Notes: generated by a model not told the origin, from the sequence alone. Shown: positions 38,601 to 52,374, numbered from the stretch's first letter. The stretch: 64,000 bases of DNA from Eumeta japonica (GCA_005406025.1 BGZK01000212.1:496001-560000); one strand, 5' to 3'. Program-made: numbers and translations.

Positions 38601-39364
38601 AATAGTCATTAATAGCCCAAACCAATCTAACATTGGGCCAACATGGTAGGTTTAGGATCCAAGCCCTTAATATGAAATAAAAGAATTTTGGAAAGGTGTG
38701 CCTCAGCAGCAAGGCGAGTAAAACAAGATGTTATTTACTTAAATATTATTTCACTATCTGTTGAGTATTAGAAATAGTTAACTGTAGGTACTATTTGTTT
38801 CTATTAATAAAGTTTGCAGAACTGTATACAAGTATTTATGATTTTTTTTTCATTACTCGTGCAATCTAAAATGTACTTTTATGTTTACATTATCTTATTA
38901 CATGCAAGAAATATCCTGTGTTACTAACAATACCACAGGTAGATAACTAAAGTACAAACCAAATATTGGATTTTGTTTCTACCTTAGCATCCATAGTAGA
39001 CTTATAAATGGTTGCTTGATTTGTTTCAATAAAATATAAATAAGCATGCCTAGATTTTATAAAACCTCCAATACATGCACCAATAAACGCTCCAGTCATA
39101 GCTGTTTGTACAACTGAATGTAATTCTGGAGACACTACATATGATTCACTGAAAAATACATTGAAGTGATTATAATATCGAACAAAATTATTTTTTAAAT
39201 ACAAATTTTGAGAAGTACCTTGAGCTAAACATTTTCTTAACTCTGTCATAACCTGTATTTGAATTTTCTTCTATTTGGCCAATTCGATTTTTATCGAACT
39301 GTGATCTTGTGTCAAAAAAAGGGATTGCTAAGGTCGGAGTAAATCTTGTCACAATGCGTAGCAT
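35699..39364 (-). CDS. TIMMDC1: TIMMDC1 / RPII140-upstream homologue (complex I assembly factor)
   Basis: Complete six-exon gene. Exons: 39364-39219, 39148-38983, 37706-37618, 36561-36428, 36342-36234 and 35816-35699 (TAG). The 762-nt CDS encodes 253 residues and every junction is GT-AG and in phase. The start is ATG at 39364-39362; TTG two codons upstream is not used. GYDRVKKMF and SPELHSVVQTA match the fly RPII140-upstream protein, followed by a Tim17-type region with hydrophobic, Gly-rich segments at about 61-80, 119-140, 149-178 and 179-197. The conserved NQATIYKS loop sits between the first two. The tail from 200 is hydrophilic and charged. In animals this inner mitochondrial membrane protein helps assemble respiratory complex I. 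Intron 2 contains repeat debris. Confidence 0.92.
37408..37442. repeat. 16-bp perfect palindrome, 3-nt spacer
   Basis: aaatcatgtattacat is inverted after cat. It lies in TIMMDC1 intron 3. Confidence 0.6.
38500..38660. repeat. Probable LINE tail relic in TIMMDC1 intron 2
   Basis: The stretch with cttctgggaaataggtgtga, a TTATTA-rich stretch, then gggccaacatggtaggttta resembles decayed LINE 3' tails of moths by recall. No frame survives. Confidence 0.3.
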
Positions 39365-40364
39365 TTTCAAATAAATTTATTAAAATATTTTATCCTATAT
39401 GTACTTTACGGAACTCAACGTTACAGATTATTTTCGTTTTTCGTACTCACGTACACAAAAAGGAATTTATGTATAAACATTTTAGTTTTCATTAGTAATT
39501 AAGCATTTCATTCCAATCATTTCTTAAATAACAAAGTAACAAACGTGTAGAACGATTAACAAATTACAATAGATACTTAACATAACACTTTTCTAAACAA
39601 TGAATGACAGCGTAATATGATAATCCGTAATCCACAGAGCATCATTTAACATACCACAGAAAAATATGATATGCAGAGTTACAACTTTCGGTAAGTAATT
39701 TGTATTCGGTAGAGTCTAAAAATCTGTCATCGAAATTATCGATGAAAAAATTAAGTTTGACGTTGACAGATTAAACAATTTATTGCTTAAAAAAAGTAAT
39801 ATTATGACTTGTATATAAAAAAAAATATTTACTTTTGACCCATTTTAACCTCTCATAACTTGTATGTACTCGAAGCACCACCAGTCTTTAACATGGATGT
39901 TTTATACAAAATGGTGTTTTTCTCCTACGCTATCTCTATTAATTTTCGTGTTATTGATGTTGTTACTGCGTGCCCTATTTCAACTGAACCAAGTCTCTTC
40001 TTCTTATTGGACTTAATATTTATAATAAAAAAGTTGAAAATATGAAAGGACGATATTGAATGAGATAGATATAAAAAGAGAGAGGGAATGAAATCTAGAA
40101 TCGCAGATAGCATAAAAATAAAGATTAGTAATAGCGTCAGTTTCAAGTTTGTGATTGAAGTGTCAACAAAGATCCATATTTCGATTACCTATGATTTCTT
40201 ATCCACACAGACAGAGCACAAGTTATTATAGAATATATTGATATTCATTTCCTAAGAAGAAATTGTTTAAAATGCTCTTTTTTTTCTTTTTTTGACTTAT
40301 AAATTCTGAAAAATCAATAATATAATAATTTAATATTAATTTATGTTAAAAACAGTGTATCAGA

Positions 40365-40440
40365 ATCGAGATCAGAGAATAAAACCGGGATCAGAATTTG
40401 AAACGGGACCGAGATCACACATCAATTGACAGCGAGATCA
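40365..40440 (-). repeat. Decayed hexanucleotide tract 3, inverted orientation
   Basis: gaatcg-agatca, gggatc-agaatt and gggacc-gagatc are the reverse complement of the TCCCGA-type unit seen at 29165 and 44603. Confidence 0.45.
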
Positions 40441-40689
40441 TTCATAAAAAAAGATAAAAGAATCTTTTCTGTATCCACGGGCAAAAATTAATACAAAGTA
40501 CTGTGATGAATTATAACTTGTTCAATTAATTCTTTTCGTGTAATACAAATGAAAGATTTGCATATAAGACAAGTATCTAGATATTTGTATTGTGTCATTT
40601 TTAATGTTAATCTTGACGTTAAAAAAAATTACAAATCTCGTACTCTATACGACTCAACCTTTGGATGCATTGAAAAAGAACTCAAAAAT

Positions 40690-40981
40690 ATAGTTTAAAA
40701 AACTAAAAAACACGCTTTGATGATCACATCGAACTAAAAAACGAAAAATAATTCAATATAGACAGAAAATATAAATGAACGAAAAAAGATTACTATTATT
40801 GTGAAAAAAGCGTGGGGTGCTTGATAAGTGAAAAAAATATGGCACAAAGCACCCCACGCTTTTTTCACAATAATACTAATCTTTTTTCGTTCATTTATAT
40901 TTTCTGCCTATATTAAGACTTATTTTTCGTTTTTTAGTTCGATGTGATCATCAAAGCGTGTCTTTTGGTTTTTTAAACTAT
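40690..40981. mobile_element. Foldback element: ~134-bp arms, 24-nt loop
   Basis: 40690-40822 and 40847-40981 are inverted copies with only a few differences, beginning and ending in atagttta. The inner arms are tgaaaaaagcgtggggtgctt. No coding frame is present. This is either a snap-back MITE or a locus able to make a long hairpin RNA. High arm identity suggests recent origin or ongoing conversion. Confidence 0.8.
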
Positions 40982-41639
40982 ATTTATTTTATACTTTTTA
41001 GTTTGATCGATTGTCAAAGAAAATTGTATTCCGAGTTCTTGTGAATGTTTGGACATGACGCACGTTTTTTTTTAGTGTCGTAAATCTACGACAGAGGGTG
41101 TACGGATGGGAAATTCTTTCCGAACAGGAGAGTTAGGGTCAAGGTGTTAATTTTCAAAAATGATACTGAAGTCATAGTATTGTAAACCTTTGATAGAGGG
41201 CGGATGATTGTAAAATTCTCTTCGAATAGAAGATTTAAGTTTGTGGTCTTAATTTCTGAGAATAATTCAGTATTGACGTTTTTACTATAGAGTTTAATAT
41301 GAAATATTATTTTATCATGAATCCGAGTTGATTGAAAATATGAACTTTTCTACTTAACTTCTACATCCAAAATTTTAATTATATTCATTTAAATTTCAAA
41401 AAGAAATCTTCAGAAAACTAAATATTTTATCAACATCAAATTATGACATTGTATGAATTAGTCCTTGTACCCATTTTTATATTAATTCTGTTTATATGTA
41501 AGTTCCTATTTTGAACTGATTGAATTTACATCGATACCAAATAGAATTACCAAACCAAATTAATTAATCCTGGCGATTCTGACCAGGACAATTAGATAAA
41601 CTTATCAAATTATTGTATTGTCACCGGTCCTTGATAAGT

Positions 41640-41745
41640 CTACAAAGTCTCAATAAAATCTGACCGTTCAAAGTGGGTCAAAATCGAGTGCAAAGAAGTC
41701 GGTTACAAACAAACAAGCAAACAAACAAACAAACATACAAGTGAA
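41640..41745 (+). repeat. LINE 3' tail relic with (AAAC)n
   Basis: ggtcaaaatcgagtgcaaa leads to a short (caaa)n run at about 41706-41736. This is the layout of LINE tails with simple-repeat ends. Confidence 0.4.
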
Positions 41746-44034
41746 GCTAATAAAAGCGTGTTAAAAATAAAGGGAAAGACATAAAAAGGAATTAAAACAA
41801 AATTCAATCATATCTATATTGTTCCTGATTTTCAAAGGAATTTTTTGTATTAGTATCAAAAAAATCTGTTCATACCTATATAAAAATTAAAGTCCTAAAG
41901 TTTTTAATCATTATATACCAATGTTAATATTCTCGTTCACGTTTGACACAAGTTGTAAGTTGTGAAACAGCTGATACAAAAAAAAAAACATAATTCTCAA
42001 AAGTTTTCATTATTTTCAAAAAGAAAATAAGTTCAAGTATTGAATTAATATTTATTGTAAAATCGAGAAATTTCGAAAAAGGAATATCTAAACAGGCTTA
42101 AAAGTGACCTTTACATACACCCTAAAACATCTTTTTTTGAAACGTTTTTTTTTTTTGTGATTTTCCCATAAAATTATAAAACTTTTTAATATTTGTTTCG
42201 TTCATGTAATCCTTGTCCGTACACATGTCTTGACACATCAATCATTCACCTAAACCCACTCGCGACATCTGATGTCGTGACCTAATAAGGCGACCGAAAA
42301 AACATTTTCGATGTTTAAAATATTATTATTATTACTGACAGTAACTATGGTATGAAAGAGTAACTACCAACTAACTACCATTTTGACCTAAAAGATAACT
42401 CGATACCCATTACGTGACCCGCATCATAAGTGATGCAATTTCCCTAAAATTACTACTTTTATAACTTTGCTTTTTCTCTTTTTTGTAGAACAATGCTTTA
42501 TTTGTATTGATATATAAAAAAGAAAAACAGTCCATTCAAAACGGCCGCGGTAAATGAGTGTTAAAACAGAAAGTTTAGCACTCATTGCATTCATTGTAAT
42601 TTCTTTATACCTTCCGTTTCGACGTTAAAGTGGTCAGTAAAAAAATGCAAAAATAATACGTAAAAACTATGAATAAAAAACGGTATTTCTTATTTTCGAT
42701 AAGCGAAATTCAGTTTATTCATAGTAAGTATTCAATTATGTATTATAATTAGTGTTCGATGAGTATTTTGTATTTCTCCATTTAAAGTAGCATGAAAAGC
42801 CGATATATAAACCGCTTAAGTCGGTAATAATTAGATCTAAGCAACACAAGTTTCGTATTTCATGCGTAGGCACAATATTCAGTCGCTTAACAATAGAGAC
42901 TGTTCTTATACTGATGAAGTCATTTATTTAATTTTTTTATTTATTTTTAATTTTATATTAATACAAATCTTAGAATTACTCCTTAAAATTACAAATTCAA
43001 ATACAATAAAAAATTACGTTTATTACGTCTGAGTTCTTTTAATTTGTTTATACACATAATTATTTATACATTACCATATTTATGACAAGCTTGACAAATA
43101 TAGGCTATAGATGAATATTCTCCTCAGATCTTTACTTAGAGGAATCATCATAGACTAATAATATACTGACGTATACATAAAGAACAGAGTATATGCATCT
43201 CATTTTCCATGGTCGATATAAGTTTAAACAGACATAGTATAAACAATTATGCATCTCAGAGCAAAGATAACACAGAGACCACTTAAAATTTTTGATACTG
43301 TATCCATACATGGGTTCTTATTAGCACCCGCACAAACATATTTGACAAAAAGAGACAAACACAGTTTATTTTTCTACTTTAAAACCAACATATACAGCTG
43401 GTGAAATGTCAAGTGGACTTTTTAGACTTGTTTGCAGTACGCAGTTAAATTAAAAATAAACGTGTGGCACTCAGGGACTGCCGCGGTAAAGCTATAGCAT
43501 TTTTTATCAACTTATGCAATTATAATTATTTATTTATTTATGCAGTATATTTTTTTCTTTGATATTATTTCAAGTTTTTCATCACTTTCTTCATTAATAA
43601 ATGCACTTTGTTTATTCATATTTAAAACACTTTATACACAAATTTTACGCGTATACCTACAACAGTGTAACTATAGGTACAACAGTGTACCTATCCACTG
43701 TTGTACATAGGTACACCTATGTATACATATATACTTACGGGGCACATGCGGTAAGTGTGGCATTATAAAGATATGATAGATACCTATACACCTATATACT
43801 TTCTCACAAGCAGCTGCTTACGTATTCGTCCGATTTCGGAGCAGCTCGTCTCGATTCGTGCGAGCTTCATACAGTCGTACCATGTACATACACGTTAAGC
43901 GAACGCTCGGCCGAGCTACATGGTAGGCGTAGGGGGGGGGTGTTAGGTTTTATTTTCGTTACGGAATTTCTTGATTCGGTCGCCGCGCTCAAAGCCCACG
44001 ATAAAAGCTATGCAATCGCATAAAAAGTTTATGT

Positions 44035-44125
44035 TGTAGTTTACAGTTTACGCTGCGGTAAACTGTAAATACTACATTTTGCATATACAAATAGCATATA
44101 CAATTAATCATTTAATTGTATATGC
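44035..44125. repeat. Two adjacent hairpins
   Basis: 44035-44050 pairs with 44059-44076 (one 2-nt bulge, 8-nt loop), and 44094-44107 pairs perfectly with 44112-44125 (4-nt loop). They lie 17 nt apart, downstream of a G-run at 43931-43939. Confidence 0.6.
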
Positions 44126-44602
44126 AATTATTATTATTATAAAATCAAGAGTTTTTTTTGCACTGGCGGTTTTGCTTTTTATCAATTTCTCGCATATTTC
44201 ACAGTGCTTAGAATATACATTATATTTTATGGTCGTCAGAGATATCAAGATGCTATATTTCTTGTCAATGTACAACTCTCATTTATAACAGATGCGAATA
44301 GATAATTTTCGAAAGTATAAAAATGTCTTCAAGTATACAAGATTAACTTTTTGTGCCAGCAATATGTTGTCAATAATCACTTTTTAAAATTACAATTACA
44401 CGTGGACAGTTCTTCATAAGAAAAAAGATCCAGTAAATTCCGATATTTCTTACAAAATTATAATTTGTGCTTTTAGGTTATAGGGAAAGACTAATGGTGT
44501 TCAATTGCTGTCGATATCGATAATTTTCATAACTTATCAACAAACTAAATCTTGTTACCTCCACCCGCTACTCTGTGTGTAAATTAATTTAGTAATTATC
44601 AT

Positions 44603-44710
44603 TTCCGATCCCGACCACGCTCTCCAGTTCGATTGTAGTCTCGCTTTCTATTCCAATACCGCTCCCAATGGCGATCTTGATTCTTTCTCGGGCATTGCTG
44701 TTATTTTTCT
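44603..44710 (+). repeat. Decayed hexanucleotide tract 4
   Basis: The sequence reads ttccga-tcccga-ccacgc then tctcgc-tttcta-ttccaa and tcccaa-tggcga, an obvious 6-nt period of the same unit as the tracts at 26082, 29165 and 40365. Confidence 0.55.
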
Positions 44711-45649
44711 GGTCTCATATATTGTTTTAAGTATAAAAGATCTTCTATTTAGTACTCCAACAAAATTCAAATGTAAAGGACATCTTTGTTTCAGCGTTAC
44801 TGTTATATTGAATACAGATTAAATCTAACTCGGAAATAGCTGAAACTATTGAGTTAGCATTTGATATAATCTGTAAAATAAAAATAGTAGTGTGAACGAA
44901 GTGCAAACAAGAAACAAGTATAGTTGGTTTTACTGTGCAAACGGTCATCATTATTTTTGTATCCTTTTTTAATTGTTTTGGTTTAATGTGTTTAAAATTT
45001 CAATTATTTTGCAATAAAATTCTTGAAATACTTATGAATGAATATTAAGTAAGCAGTGACTGATTTGGTGTGAAGCCAATCAGAGAGTTGGTAAAATGTA
45101 ATATTCCAGACTAAGAACTGTTTTATTCGACTAAAAGTAAACAAGAGCACAGAATAATATTAAAAACTTCTAACTTATGGAAGTAATAGAAGTTGTATCG
45201 TTTCATTTCCTTTCAGTGTCCTCAGATGTATATTTAAATTATTGTCAATGTCGAAGAATTTAGTAATTTAAAATACAAGACTTTTCTATGCAACTACTAA
45301 ATTAATGTAAATACATAACATATATTCTCTCCAGGTTCGACAGCGTTATTTTAATACCCTCCAGAATTTTTAACATGTGTTACTAGACAAAATATACAAG
45401 AAAAAAAAATCATTTTCGAGACATTGTTCATTTACCTAAATGAAACAAATAAGTTTCTATTTTTTCTTCTAAGTATTTTAGACGCACAAATGAGCACGAT
45501 AGTTATTAGAAAGCAGGTTGCCACCACCGCCCATGCATACTCGTACCGCTAGAAAAATGACCGGTATGTTGCTAACATAGGAATAGGACATGCGATAGAG
45601 TGGGGTGTTGGCGGGGGGAGATGTGGTAATGTAAGTGGACTACTGGAAC

Positions 45650-45745
45650 TTTCACTCACTGAACGAAAGGCAACAGCGAAAGTTTTACTTCACATCTACA
45701 TTCTGTGAAAGTGTGGTTAAATCGGCTCATCTTCGTACTGCAGCG
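45650..45745 (+). repeat. Dispersed repeat module, copy 2
   Basis: Counterpart of 8412-8510 in the same orientation (cactcactgaacgaaaggca aligns with gctcactggacgagacgca). Confidence 0.5.
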
Positions 45746-47310
45746 AAGTTAACTACAGCATAGCTCAGCCACGTCAAGTACGAAATTATACTCGAGTCAT
45801 CTTTATATATTTCCACACTAGTCTTATTAAATACAAACATTAAATGCTGTTGTATATTACGGAAATCTTTAGGTACATAAATGTGTAGAAAGTCTGAGAA
45901 TTGGCAGTATCGTGTTTTAAAATGAGTATTACTAAAACTATTTTTTTAAATTAGCGAATATCATTTAGTATTAATATCATGATTAATCAGGTATAGATTT
46001 GTTTTCAAACATTTCAGTGTTTTTATAAAACATGTTTAATCTTTATTATGACCAAAAAACCTTACAGTTTTTTTAGTAATAAATAAATTAACAAAAGTGT
46101 CCGTTACTCTAACTGAATTTTCGGGGTATACAATCATTATATGAAATGTAGGAAACAATTTCTCGTCACTTTTAAGACTTAGGCGAATAATATATAGAAG
46201 TTGAGCAACGTCTTTTTGATCATAATCCATTTCGACGTTTAGGAGATTAGCCCGAACAAACAGATAGACGTTTAGTTCATATAAACTTTGTTTGTGTAGG
46301 TATATGTTTATATATTCATATTAAATTGTTTACTGATATTCTAAAAGTTAAAGCATTTTATATGATTTCGTGTTAAAAACAAAGTGAAAAATTATCGATA
46401 ATAGTTTCGGTAATGCTTACCATTAGATTTTTTTTTTAAATTGAAAAAGTGTACAACTTTTGTCAAAAAGGATAGTAACTTATATTATTATCCTTTTTTG
46501 TTACATTACAGATGGCTTAAGAAAAACAAATCCAAATAGAAAGGAGTGTGTTTTTATTGTATCGTTTCCTTTATGCTATCTTTAATCTGAGACCCAAGTA
46601 CAAATTTGTTATATTCACTCAACAAATAATGTCAATAGATTATAAATAATTGTCTATCATTGATCATTAAATGATTTTAAATCAAAATATAAACAAAAAA
46701 AAGCATATTCCAAAAATAGGGTGCTAATTAAAATAAAATTAGGTCAGATTTTTTTTAAATAAACAAATATCCATCAAATGGTAGAAATAGTTAATCTTTG
46801 ACCATCAAAAGACCATCAAACTATTTGCAAATAAGAAAATTACCATAACTAAAAAATCGGGTGTTAATTGTGAGTTGCCTTATCGAAGGAGATTAGGTAA
46901 AGCTAGGACGTTGTAAATATCATACATTCATGTTTTATATTTAAAAGCGACAATTCTATCTTCAGTGCGCGTATTTTTACTTCTGCAGGTCAAAACATAC
47001 CTGAAGATGTCACTAAAAACAGAAAAATTGGTTGTTTGATTACATTAACATTGCGCTGTATGAAGCGGCACCGGAATGAGATTGAAAGCAAGATCGATCA
47101 ATGTAAAAGACGAAGGAATGTATTCTATGTTTATTTTGTATCCATCTTATTTATTTACAATAATTTACGTCACTACCACTTTTGCTATTGTGTAAGATCC
47201 TTTTTCACTGCTACTGGATGAGTGCCGATTGAAACAATTAGTAGGTGTGTATTTTTCATATAAAATGTGTGAATAATCAATCTAACAGTTGAGCTGTATA
47301 ATTAACCAGT

Positions 47311-47985
47311 ACCTGGATGACCGAGCATTGCTCGGTATTTATTTAATTTTTTTTTTGGTAAATCGTGTTTGTTTAGAGAAGATATTTAGATACAAATAAT
47401 ACACTGATGAAATATGAATAATATTTTTCTTACCGCGTTTTTTTCAAAGATCATTTAGGCATTTTTGAGTAAACACATTAGTCAAAGATATATTTTATTA
47501 AGGACATAAGTAAACTCAAATCTCAAACCAAACACTCATTGGTTTAGTGTAGCTTAACAACGCCATCTATTTTCAAGGATCTTTAGTGTTGCTGTGTCGG
47601 TAAAGCAGTTAGTTGCTCCCAATAATAGTTTTTCTCACAAAAGAAGGAACTTGACGTTTTCTTACAAAAGAAGAAACTTAAAAAAATATTACAAAATTTG
47701 AAAAAATTAAATATATGGAATCCCCCGGGGTCTTCTGGATTTGAGATGGCCCGATTTCCCAACTGTGTTGTGTTATATTATTGGCGATTGTGGCTAAATT
47801 TACCTTCGTATTCTGATTACTTGCGTGAACACACGAATATGACGAGGTTTTCTAAAAACTACACCTAGCTAGATCGATTTATCGCCCCCGAAATCCCCTG
47901 CAAACTAAAATCCATGGAATTCGTTGTAGTCGTTTCCAAGATTCATATTATATAAATAAACAAAAATTGCTCGTTTAAAGGTATT
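47311..47985 (+). repeat. Dispersed ~700-bp repeat, copy B
   Basis: Partner of 21935-22635. Near its 5' end ccgagcattgctcgg forms a small hairpin, which is degraded in copy A. Confidence 0.75.
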
Positions 47986-50900
47986 AAATAATAGTGAAGA
48001 CCTCCATTATTGATTTAAAAGACTACCTGTTATAAGCCTTTATATTATTTTGTATTTTGGTTTGCATCACTATTCTGAACGATTCATTGTGAAATTAAAA
48101 TGGCTACAGTCCAAATGAACGCTAATATACAGTATCTATTATTCTTTACTCTGAACTTGATATTTTTGGCTGTGAGTGCAAGAATTTATAACCACGGATC
48201 CTTGGTTTAATTCAGCACATTAGCACTAATAAACAGATGTTATGTTGGCAACTCAAATACGCCTTGTTATTACGTAAGTCTATGGCTAAACATTGACTCC
48301 AAGGTAAATTTTTAGTCGAGGGATTCGACCTAACGAAACACCACAAGAGCACGCATGTGCTGTTATACATACAGACAGACAGACGAACCGCCTACTGCGC
48401 AAGCGCAATCACGTAATCGGCACTTCTCATACCTCACGGTGTCACTTTTGATTACATAGATATAAAGGGTCTTCCATGGCTAACCACAAAATCCTGAAAC
48501 ATTTTATATTTAATTCGGGGGATTGAGCATTAGGCGTGTTGTAAGAAATACTAAAACGTTTCCTACATCGTTGCTGCAAATGCGACAGCCTTTCGAAATA
48601 TATGGCGTTATGTGTTTTTTTGTCACAGTAGACATTTTGATATTGAAAGTATAACTACTTACTGAAATGTGATGCATGTTGAGATCTTTCAACATACATT
48701 TTAGCCTTGTTCGATGATGCCAGTTATTACATTTTACGTGGTCCTATGAATATATAGCGACCAAAAAAATATTTAAGAACAAATAGGTATTTATGATCAA
48801 TATCTGATCATTTTTCTTTTGAAAAAAAAAGGATAGCTTGATAAAAAAAACACCATTTATTTTCAAATATATTTTATTATAAAATGACAAAGAATTCAAT
48901 AGGGTAGTACTTAGTTGTTAATAATATGTATATTTTAAATTCACATAACTGTATGTAGATAGTGCGCTTTTTGGCCTTGCAAGGAATGACCTTTTTCAAA
49001 TTCGATTTCTTATGGTTTCTTCAAAACAATGGCCGTAAACGCCTGTTAGATTACTGATAGTTCGTTTACTGTTTATGGAAATTTAAAGATCTGTATAGAA
49101 ACAAGAACATTACCTCTTAGATCCCTGTCATTTTTCCCAACTCATTGGCTGTCGGTTGGTTATAATAAGCAGTTAGCCAGATAACTTGAAATCTTGTGCT
49201 AGTGAAAAATTACTACAAAGAGCCGTTTAAAACATTAAGATGTGCATTTAGGGAAAATAAAGTTATCATTCATTTTTAATTCGATATTTTAAGACTATTT
49301 TCACTATTTGTTTAACTTTACACACAACCCTTTATTTTGCACGCCATTATTTAAATATAGTCAAATAAAGTATTCTAAACGGAACAGACCTAACATTTTG
49401 TTCAACAATAGCGCCCGGTAGATATTTCTAAAGAAGTGAACGGTTTTTAATGTATTATCTATATAGTTCCTACAGAAATCAAGGGTAGTATATTCACTAA
49501 TAGGTATATTCAATTTTAAAGTAATAAAGATTATGTTTAACTTTTTTCTATCTCACCCTATTATTTTAACTATTAACATAGCGATTGTTAATATTTACAC
49601 GTCGAAACTGCCGCGAATCGAGCAAAAAAAATAAAATACAAGCAATTCAGAGAGGACTAATAATGAAACTTGTTTAATAAAGAAAATGTATAGCATCAGA
49701 CGTTGTAGTGACGTCACACGACGCGGAGAATTCTTTAAGTTCTACTCAATTGACATTTCCTTATTTCCTGTGCAACGAGAAGCGGATTTAACAGCGAGAC
49801 GGCGAGGAATCATCTACAGGGGAATATTCGTATACCCTGTTTTTTTTTTCATTTTCACATCTGGCAAAAAACAATTTCACGTGTCCGGTACTCACTAAAA
49901 TTTCTTTAATTACAAACCAGGGGAAACAGCGAAAGCACACAGTGTTAGAATAAAGTAGGTGAACGTTAGTTATATTAGATATCAGTTAAGATCTAAGTAT
50001 CCCTACCAGATTACCAATTTGTGTACAAACGTACAACAATCATCTCATATTGATCCCACATTAAAATTTATAACTTTATTTACAATTCATAATATAGCCT
50101 ATGCTTTTCACACGTATTGAATAAATTTTGTATGTTTCGAAATGGTAGGCTTTAGTGAGTAAGATCGTGCACATTTCGCCGACCGCACGAGACTAGCTCT
50201 ATCAGTAGGTTTTGAAATAAGAAAGAACAAAAAGGATTTTTCTTAGAAGGTGGAAAAAAAAGAAATATGCATAAATTATAACTAATTTATTAATTGATAA
50301 ATTTTAAAATTAAGAATCATTAAACACACAAAGAAACTTAAAATAAGAAATAATCTTAGAAATGAAACATGAAGAGTCGATAGCAAAAGAAGAGAAAAAA
50401 AAATTAAGTGACAGTATTATTTAAGGATTCGAAATATATCATATAGTATGCGCCTTAGTCGAAACTTTACACTGATATTGATATGTCGACCTTAACTCAT
50501 GTTTACAATGAACCTTAATTAAACATTTGAGGTACAAGCTAAGCAATATAGATATTTTGAAAAATGATAGTGTTTTTAACTTGATATGCCCAGATATGTT
50601 GCTGTCAGTAAAACGTTTATTTAAGTAAATTTTTGCGGGAAAACATTAATATTTAATTAAATTTGAACGAAATAACTGTGAAGCGATCAGTTTACAAGTC
50701 AACCACTCGCGTTTGAGTGGGATTGATCAAAAACAACTTTTAGATATTTTTAACGCATAACTTTAACTAACGAATCGAAACAATCTTCGCTTACGATGAA
50801 TAAAATTGCAAATATTCCGATCAATAAAACTCTCAAATATAACTGTAACATTATCTCCAACTCTTCAATAAATCGTTAAGATTACCACAATTACCTTTTA

Positions 50901-51104
50901 CCTAAAATAATGTGTATTGACTTTAATTTGGCATCTCGTTCTAAACACTGATCTATTTCTTAATTCACTTTTTTAATAATTACCACAATTATTAGCTAAA
51001 TATTTAAAATACTTTTCTAAACACAAAAATAACTATCATTATCTATTAGTCAATACCGATTTTTTTTTTAATATAGAGAAAACTTTAGGCCAAGAGAACG
51101 CTGG

Positions 51105-51290
51105 GCTGGAACGTGGAGGCGCCGGGCGCCGCCGGCGCCGGCCTGCGGGGCGGGCGTGCGCCGTGTGCGCGTAGTCCCACACCGAAATACTGGATATGTA
51201 ATTTCCCATTTGTAATGTTTTTACGGCGTCGTCGCGTGCGCGAGACGGGCCGCGGCCGCCCGCACGAGGGCGTGCCGGTGCCCTTGTAGA
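51105..51290 (-). other. GC-rich island, possible heph 3' UTR segment
   Basis: This very GC-rich block (gccgggcgccgccggcgccg) sits inside AT-rich sequence, 2.5 kb past the heph stop. Similar islands lie at 52375-52560 and 52715-52800. A minus-strand frame of 85 codons covers it, but the composition alone explains that. A long heph 3' UTR or an unannotated CpG-type element are both possible. Confidence 0.3.
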
Positions 51291-52374
51291 AAAACATTTT
51301 CAAAAACGTGCAAAATATCACCACACCCTGGTCGCCTAACATTATCTAAACCGAGTAACTACTTTTACAATTTCCTTAACGTAGTACTGATTAATACGAT
51401 CCGTACGATTATAATTTCTATGTAATTAATTAAAACTTACAAATTAATATGATCTTTCTAGTTTTTTTTTTTCAGTTATTCCCTTTACTAAGCTCTATTT
51501 TTTATTATTTATTTACCGTATATGATGTATATGATAAAATTTATAATGATAATGTAAATACTGTGTTCTTTTTCTATTTGTTTCGCTCTCGCCCGCGATG
51601 TTCTGAAATAAATTAAATTCGCGCCTGGCGGGCTTCTTTTCGCGTCGCGTACTGCGTACCGTACGTAATCGCCAAACTCCATGTCTACTCGACACTTTAT
51701 TTTTGGAGTATTGCAGAAGACCGCACCTCCCTTTCACTTTTAAATGTTTACACTCACTTATGGCGTGTTTCCGATACGGTTGCGACTTACATTCGCAGCT
51801 TAAAATTTAAAATTGTAAAAAGGATAATTCGCTTTCACAGGCTTTCCATCCCTTCACTCACCCGTTGCCTAGTTACGTAACTGGACGTGTAACTGAACAC
51901 TTAAACTGGTCCTAGCAATTAAAAAATATCGGGTAATCTTATCCAAACGCTATGGAGCAAAGCTCAATGGCCGAATTTTTCATTACAATAATTAATAGCG
52001 AATAACTTTTTTTTTTAAGTCATCTTTTCATATATTTCCTTTTCATACAATCGAAGGTCCTTCGTTTATCTGCTTGAAGCAGTCAGATGTAATTTTCATA
52101 TTAAACATATTATCTTAATTCCACATAATTAATCTCTTTTGCATTGGACTAGATGCATTTTCTTTTTCTATTAATTAGGAAGGCAGAGTTGTGTGAAATC
52201 CAATTCAGAGCCGATCGAAAGTGCAAGAAGCGCAAAAGTACGAAAGTCCGTCTGCCAAGGTATTTACACAAGTAGAAGTTAGAGTTTACCGTGTATATAT
52301 AACGTTATATTTAATTATAAACAATTTGATCAAGCAAATCATTGTGACCTGACACGAATACTGTATAGTTACGT

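Noticed and set aside
49706..49724. tgacgtca CRE-like site
   Set aside because: An 8-mer of this kind is expected by chance in 64 kb and no gene start is nearby.
51085..51342. 85-codon minus-strand frame rich in Arg/Pro/Ala
   Set aside because: It is explained by the GC-rich island; no start context, splice partners or known motif.
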